Below are positions 7,720 through 12,204 of a DNA stretch of 12,204 nt, in pieces. Source of the DNA: Saccoglossus kowalevskii (taxonomy: Eukaryota; Hemichordata; Enteropneusta; Harrimaniidae). The stretch is taken from positions 34,154 through 46,357 of the forward strand of contig NW_003113984.1 of assembly GCF_000003605.2 (NCBI RefSeq), read 5' to 3'. A model generated the notes under the pieces. That model was not told where the DNA came from, did not search any database, and was given only the letters and a program-made list of their open reading frames with translations. The number at the start of each line of letters is the position of its first letter. The stretch's first letter is position 1. Both the position numbers and the translations under genes were made by a program.

Positions 7720-7872
7720 GGTAGCTGCATCTATGCTGCACAGAAATATTTCTGTCTTTAGTTATCCAGTAATGGTAGCTGTGTCTATGCTGCACAGAAA
7801 TGACAGGGCATGAGAGACATTCCTGCTTTTGGTTATATGGTTACGGTAGCTGTGTCTATGCTGCACAGAATT
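7720..7872 (+). repeat. Three-copy repeat, GGTAGCTGTGTCTATGCTGC type
   Basis: 28-base near-identical cores at 7720-7747, 7774-7801 and 7845-7872, each GGTAGCTGYRTCTATGCTGC then ACAGAA. Spacing is 54 and 71 bases, and the intervening DNA is partly alike (TAGTTATCCAGTAAT versus TGGTTATATGGTTAC). The segment TGCTGCACAG is shared with the minisatellite unit. Confidence 0.8.
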
Positions 7873-8100
7873 CATCTGTGCTGTACCAGTGCAGATAGCC
7901 GCACCAAGCTGTACTGATTTATAATTATATTCATTACAGTGCTTCGCTGTTTATTTTGGTCTGTTACAGGATGATGGCCTGCTATTAAATGCATTTGTGA
8001 AACCCGCCACAGGCTCATGATCTGATCAAAATAAAGCACAACTTGTATAACTGGAACACTATTGCAAATAATAGTTCAAGCTGCGTTTGTAGATACTGAT
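7873..8100. other. Non-coding spacer
   Basis: No gene or repeat seen. It contains CTGTACCAGTGCAGATAGC and further AT-rich sequence leading up to the hairpin at 8101. Confidence 0.45.
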
Positions 8101-8121
8101 GCTATCTGTGATAGCTTTTTT
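8101..8121 (+). other. Stem-loop followed by six T
   Basis: GCTATC, loop TGT, GATAGC, then TTTTTT. It directly abuts the inverted repeat that starts at 8122. It has the shape of a bacterial terminator, but the context is animal DNA, so I read it as a possible transposon-end hairpin or chance. Confidence 0.4.
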
Positions 8122-9488
8122 ACTCCCATGTGTGAAGCACAAAATGGGAGTCTTTGCAGTTAGTTTGTCTGTATGTGTGTATGTGTGTCAGACTGTTCCA
8201 AGAACCATACATCGGTTTTTGATGAAACTTGGTGCATAGATGCTCTGGGCCAATGCGCAGATTTGATTAGGTTTTGGTAAAAATCCATGCTCGTTAATTA
8301 CCTAATTTGCATGATAATTAGCTAATTTTTAGCTGTTCTATGACTGTTCCACTGATATCTAAACAACCACTCATTGGATTTTGATGAAACTTGGTACATG
8401 GATGCTCTTAACATATGCGCAGATTTGATTAGTTTTTGGTAATAATCCGTGGATACTAATTACCTAATTTGCATAATGATTAGTCAATTTTTGGTTTTTC
8501 CACTGATATCTCAAGTACTAATCATCACATTTCAATGAAACTTGGTACATAGATGTCATATGACACTGCACAGACCTGATAGTGTTTATGGTAATATCAG
8601 TACATATAATTACCTAATTTGCATAATTAATTAATTTTTAGCTTTTGATATAAGTAGTGAGCATTACATTTCAATGAAACTTGGTACTTACATACTCAAG
8701 GACTATGCAGAGATTGATTGTTTCGGATAAATATTTGTGCATATTAATCACCTAATTTGCATAATTAATTTTAAACTTTTCCACGGGTATCTCAAGTACT
8801 AATCATCGCATTTCAATGAAACTTGGTACATAGATCCTCTAGGACTATGCAGAGACCTGATTAGTTTCAGGGTAAATAGTTGTGCTTATTAATTACCTAA
8901 TTTGCATAATTAATTTTCAGCTTTTCTACTGATATCTAAAGTACTAATCATCACATTTCAATGAATCTATAATTATGCAGAGACCCAATTAGTTTTTGGT
9001 TAATATTTGTGCATATTAATCACCTAATTTCTCAGGTACTAATCATCACATATCAATGAATGTTTATACATGGATGCTGTAGGACAATAGACAGACCTGG
9101 ATAATTGTGGGTTAAAATCTGTACATATTAATTACCCAATTTGCATAAGTAGCCAATTTTAAGCTTTCACACTGATATCTAAAGTACTAATTTTCATTTT
9201 AATGAAACTTAGTACAAAGATGCTCTAGGACAATGTACAAACCTAATTAGTTTGGGGTAAAACTCTGTTCATATTATTTCCCTAATTAGCGTAATAATTC
9301 ATAATCTTTTGGTTCTAATCACATTTCAATTAAACTTGGTACATAGAGTTTTTGGTGCATTGCGCAGACCTCATTAGTTTTACAATCAAATCTGTTCATG
9401 TTAATTTTCTGATTTGCATAATTAGTTTTCAGCTAAGTAATTTCAAATTATATTTAATGTGTCTCCAATACTCTCAGCACATGGGAGT
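8122..9488. mobile_element. Possible non-autonomous element enclosing a tandem array (HINE/pearl-like)
   Basis: ACTCCCATGTG at 8122-8132 is the perfect reverse complement of CACATGGGAGT at 9478-9488. The left arm is also part of a local hairpin: ACTCCCAT at 8122-8129 pairs with ATGGGAGT at 8144-8151. Then come a TG-rich simple stretch (GTTTGTCTGTATGTGTGTAT at about 8163) and nine tandem units. Short subterminal inverted repeats, a microsatellite and a core of about 150-bp tandem repeats is the known layout of Helentron-derived HINE/DINE-1 and mollusc pearl elements. The family assignment is inference. An 11-bp match 1.35 kb apart could also be chance, and I see no clear target duplication. 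Confidence 0.45.
8221..9435 (+). repeat. Nine-unit tandem array, ~145-bp unit
   Basis: Units begin with RATGAAACTTGGTACATAGA or its derivative at 8221, 8383, 8534, 8673, 8815, 8960, 9055, 9201 and 9329. Spacings are 162, 151, 139, 142, 145, 95, 146 and 128. Each then reads GCTCTAGGAC, a TATGCAGAGACCTGATTAGT-like block, TTAATTACCTAATTTGCATA, CTGATATCT and ACTAATCATCACATTTCA. The sixth unit lacks about 50 bp in its second half. The open frame at 9352-9618 begins in the last unit and is not a gene. Confidence 0.9.
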
Positions 9489-10042
9489 TCTTTCTAAGCT
9501 TTCTTTGATTTTGTTTAGATTGATCCCAGCCACTATTTGGGAATTTATTTCAAAGAAAACTTTCAAAAAGACTGACACAATGAGTCAGTATTGCCTTCCT
9601 CACAGAACTGTGATTTAATCCTGGATTCAATCAGAAGAGTGTTGTCACGACAACATGTAGCTACATTTTTTTATTGAAACTACTTGTATTTGTTTCACTC
9701 TCAGAAAAATTAAGCAATAATAAAATGGTAAAATCAGAGGTTAAGTGAAACAGTACTGTAGTTGTTTACTACTATAAAAAGTAATACAATACAGATCATA
9801 TTCAACTTGTATCTATTGTATGCTGGATTATTAAAATGTGACTTGTTACCATAGATACACCTGTCATTCCAGTGTGTGCAAATATAACCGATAATACAGT
9901 AATGCAAATGTTTATTTTAATTAATGAGACACATTGTTGCTATACTTGTACATCTGTCATTAGTTCAATAGCTATCATGCAATGTGCTGGCCCAGCTGTA
10001 CAGCAAATTACATTGACATCACAATTATGTTTTCTTTCACAG
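9489..10042 (+). other. Non-coding, probable intron upstream of the Ig exon
   Basis: There is no further exon that I can support. It ends in a pyrimidine-rich tract and CAG at 10030-10042 (TTTTCTTTCACAG). Two adjacent palindromes lie at 9640-9655 and 9655-9666. Confidence 0.6.
10030..10042 (+). promoter_or_regulatory. 3' splice site (acceptor)
   Basis: TTTTCTTTCACAG is a good animal acceptor. It sits in front of an Ig-domain reading frame and leaves a phase-1 junction, because two bases (CG) remain at the exon start before the GTA valine codon. Confidence 0.85.
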
Positions 10043-10306
10043 CGGTACCAGAGATCGACCCCATCACTGGCAATTTCTTTGCTCATGAAAATAAGACATA
10101 TGAATTGAAGTGTATAGCAAGTGGAAGTCCTAAACCAAGCATTGTCTGGTCCAGACCAGGTGACATGTTACCGAGTGGTGAATATTTATCACATGGTAGT
10201 ATATTGGAATTAGTGAACATGAGCAGTTCCCATCGAGGTGTTTATCAATGTGCTGCCAGTAACACTGAGGGCAGTGTTAAAAGGACTGTAGAAATCACAA
10301 TGGACC
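10043..10306 (+). CDS. Internal exon encoding one Ig I-set domain
   Basis: 264 bases, 88 codons' worth, phase 1 at both ends, the usual form of an exchangeable Ig-domain exon. The translation starts VPEIDPITGNFF. It has B-strand Cys in YELKCIASGSP (codon 10111), C-strand Trp in SIVWSRPGD (codon 10147), SILELVNM for strand E, and F-strand Cys in GVYQCAASNTEGS (codon 10249). The Cys-Cys distance is 46 residues, right for an I-set fold. The usual Asp before GxYxC is His-Arg here (SSSHRGVYQC). NKT and NMS are potential N-glycosylation sites, fitting an extracellular domain. The parent is probably a multi-Ig adhesion or matrix protein (perlecan, hemicentin and lachesin types are all possible). One domain cannot decide, so no gene name. 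There is no stop or frameshift. Confidence 0.9.
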
Positions 10307-10312
10307 GTAAGT
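10307..10312 (+). promoter_or_regulatory. 5' splice site (donor)
   Basis: GTAAGT, the consensus animal donor, follows ATGGACC. It leaves the C of the next codon behind (phase 1). Reading through gives RK and then a stop, so splicing is needed. Confidence 0.88.
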
Positions 10313-10540
10313 AAATTGCTAATCAAAAATTGTAAGCTGTTATATTAAGATCAATTCTATACACCTTTCATTCTATGTGGTGTTTACAACAAAGAAAATG
10401 ATCATCCAGGGAAAATCGGCATTGGGAAAATCTTTTGAAAGTCTTTGGATTCTTTGAGGTCTGGAAAGTCTGAGTTGTCTTTAAATTACAGGAAAAATAA
10501 CAAATCTTTGAAAAGTCTTTAAATTTCTTCATAGTTATTA
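10313..10540 (+). repeat. Intron start, then a dispersed repeat
   Basis: From about 10368, CATTCTATGTGGTGTTTACA followed by ACAAAGAAAAT matches 12172-12203 with few changes. After it comes a GGTCTGGAAAGTCT/TTTGAAAAGTCTTT stretch that resembles AAGGTCTGGAAAAGTCTTGG near 12085. No gene. Confidence 0.6.
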
Positions 10541-11910
10541 TCGTAAAATTCCTAATTGAGGCCACGGCTTTAATTCAAATTTATTTTTTTAATGAGCGAC
10601 TTCAGATGTGTGAAGTCTTTGTGCGGCTTTAATTAGGGCATTCACTTTGGTAAGAGTGGGAATTTTTTTCAGAAAACAAAGGCCTGAAGGGATAATGATA
10701 TGCTAATGATATGCACAACACTCGATTGCAACTTTGTTGCAATTCTAAATGGATTTTCACACACAGACAAACTTGTACATAAACAAAAATTCACACTGTA
10801 CAACATACTACACGATAAATAATAGATTTGCATTTGCAGATTACGGTACTGTGTACTCTCTTGAGTAGAGATAATAATTCGTTAGTACCTTCCATGCTCT
10901 AATTTAGACATCTGTGAAGAGTTCAAAGCCTTAATTTCGAAATAGGAGTACATCACAAAACATTGAAAAATTAGTCAATCCAAAAAAATTTTCACATTAC
11001 AAAAAAAATATATTTAATGTATTATGCATTAATTTTTAAAATTTTGTTGATAACAAAAAGTATATTCTAAAATAATTTCAAATACAAACACGAATGCATT
11101 GCTTTGTAGCAAATGATCACGTAACAGTATCACAATCCGGCTGGTAATGTTGCTTTTAATAAGTGAATAACTTACTTATTTTCGAAGTGTCACAATTGAT
11201 GATTATTACTCAGTAGTGTTTACAATAACGTACAAAAAATAAATTCACTGAATTGTTATGAAATGTACGTAAAATTCAACTTAGTTTCATTGCAAGTGAA
11301 AGATTTTGATCACATGTAAACGCTCGATCCGATACGATATGTTTGTCCAAGCACATTCGTGACTTGAAACTGTTTTTTGACCTGATAGGTCAAGTCGCTA
11401 ATTAACCAATCAAAACGCTGCATGGTGCCAAAGTGTTTGAGTTACCATAGCTCATTTAAATATGTTAATGAAAGTTCAGCGACTTCATGGTGAATGCAAC
11501 ACGGAAGAGATTTACTTCAAAAGATAAGCTGAGCATTGAAGAAAAATGTAACACTTTTCACACAGTTTACCCATTCATGCTACCCACAATAAACATTGCA
11601 CACTTGAATAGACATCACTGACTACGGAAAACATATATTTGACTCTAGTTAGATTAGATTAGAGATTTACTCTAATCTGGGCATCAGGAAATATTGAAAT
11701 GTTCGAAAACTGATGCCTTAATTTTAAACTAAATGGTACATCTTTTTCTTAACGGTGTGCTGGCTGTTTGATTTGTGAAAGTTTGGGGTGCGGCTTGTAT
11801 TGCAGGGTTCTCTTGGGATCAAAACTTGTAAATTTCAACATGAAACAATGTCTCAAGTCAGGGGTGCAGCTTCTATTAAAGCTGCGGCCTCAAATACGAT
11901 TTTTACAGTA
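10539..11910. mobile_element. Second TA-flanked MITE, diverged
   Basis: 10541-10575 and 11874-11908 are imperfect reverse complements (27 of 35 by hand alignment), strongest over GAGGCC and GGCTTTAAT-like blocks. TA flanks both ends (10539-10540, 11909-11910). The right end reads, inward on the minus strand, CTGTAAAAATCGTATTTGAG. This CNGTAAAA start and TA target resemble the MITE at 4443-5271. Size without the TAs is 1368 bp. No transposase is seen; the interior is AT-rich with a hairpin at 11656-11678 (AGATTAGAG, loop ATTTA, CTCTAATCT). Confidence 0.65.
10621..11877 (+). repeat. Internal GTGCGGCTTTAATT-type copies in the second MITE
   Basis: The inner TIR motif GGCTTTAATT recurs as GTGCGGCTTTAATTAGGG (10621-10638) near the left end, and as GTGCGGCTTGTATT (11788-11801) and GTGCAGCTTCTATT (11864-11877) near the right end. 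All are on the + strand. The pattern parallels the first MITE. Confidence 0.55.
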
Positions 11911-12204
11911 ATTCATTTTAGAAATGCTCATTTTTTTCTGCATAGTCTTTTTTTTAATAAAGCGTTTTCCACCCCAGTTCAGACAAGTGTCGGCAGTGAT
12001 TGCTATCCCGGTGCCCGCCCTTCTACCATGTTGGCCTGAATTAAAGGTCAAAATGTCTTGGAAAAATGCAAGAAAGTTTGGGGAAAGGTCTGGAAAAGTC
12101 TTGGAAATCATTTGGCTTTTGGTGCTATGGACCTTGTCACCACATGTATTGACTAGCATGGAAACCATACACCATTCTATATGGTGTTCACAACAAAGAA
12201 AATA
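11911..12204. repeat. Dispersed repeat right of the second MITE
   Basis: No gene. It contains GGAAAGGTCTGGAAAAGTCT near 12080 and, at about 12172, the CATTCTATATGGTGTTCACA start already seen at 10368. After removal of the MITE the two starts lie roughly 430 bp apart, so this may be a tandem unit. Open frames at 11788-12039 (+) and 11890-12168 (-) lie in repeat sequence and resemble no family. Confidence 0.5.

Noticed and set aside
8101-8121. Rho-independent terminator
   Set aside because: The shape fits, but the window is eukaryotic and no transcript ends there; read as a possible element-end hairpin.
9352-9618. 88-codon + strand frame
   Set aside because: Begins in the last unit of the tandem array and continues in AT-rich DNA, with no family or splice signals.
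9872-10108. 78-codon frame overlapping the Ig exon
   Set aside because: It is in a different frame from the Ig domain and crosses the acceptor site.
11788-12168. Open frames on both strands near the right end
   Set aside because: They lie in the MITE end and a dispersed repeat, and resemble no protein family.

Overview
The window looks like nuclear DNA of a multicellular animal, probably a repeat-rich marine invertebrate. I cannot name the phylum. The evidence is a decayed animal-type piggyBac transposase, two short TA-flanked DNA transposons, long tandem arrays, and one clean intron-bounded Ig-domain exon of 264 bases with phase-1 introns on both sides. Outside the CTG/CAG-rich minisatellite the DNA is visibly AT-rich. 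There is no bacterial-style gene packing and I see no RNA gene.

Layout. (1) 1-286: unique DNA, then one diverged unit of a roughly 156-bp repeat. (2) 287-4333: a degraded piggyBac-like transposon. Its transposase remnant (about 1122-3383) carries stop codons, frame changes and an internal deletion. Its ends carry nested inverted repeats and a series of copies of an AAGTCGTT-type motif. (3) 4334-5510: more units of the 156-bp repeat, interrupted by an 829-bp pogo/Tigger-like MITE (4443-5271) with perfect 28-bp terminal inverted repeats and TA on each side. (4) 5678-7422: a minisatellite of 45 units of about 38 bp, with blocks of 38, alternating 36/38, and 52 bp. (5) 7423-8100: non-coding, with a short 3-copy repeat. 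(6) 8122-9488: a possible mobile element with an 11-bp perfect inverted repeat at its ends, enclosing nine units of about 145 bp; seven units carry the octamer ATTTGCAT. (7) 9489-10540: intron, one Ig I-set exon (10043-10306), intron. (8) 10541-11908: a second, more diverged TA-flanked MITE. (9) 11909-12204: a dispersed repeat whose start also occurs at about 10368.

How it fits together. The only host gene signal is the single Ig exon on the + strand. At least the flanking 10307-12204, and probably much of the DNA upstream, is best read as intron or intergenic repeat DNA of that gene. The piggyBac insertion falls between consecutive units of the 156-bp repeat, and the first MITE inside one unit; the second MITE lies between two copies of another repeat. 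These arrays act as before/after records of the insertions.

Nothing here is clearly a new biological system. The best leads are the array-bearing element at 8122-9488, the two MITEs that share one design (TIR core motif re-iterated internally, same orientation at both ends), and the block structure of the minisatellite.
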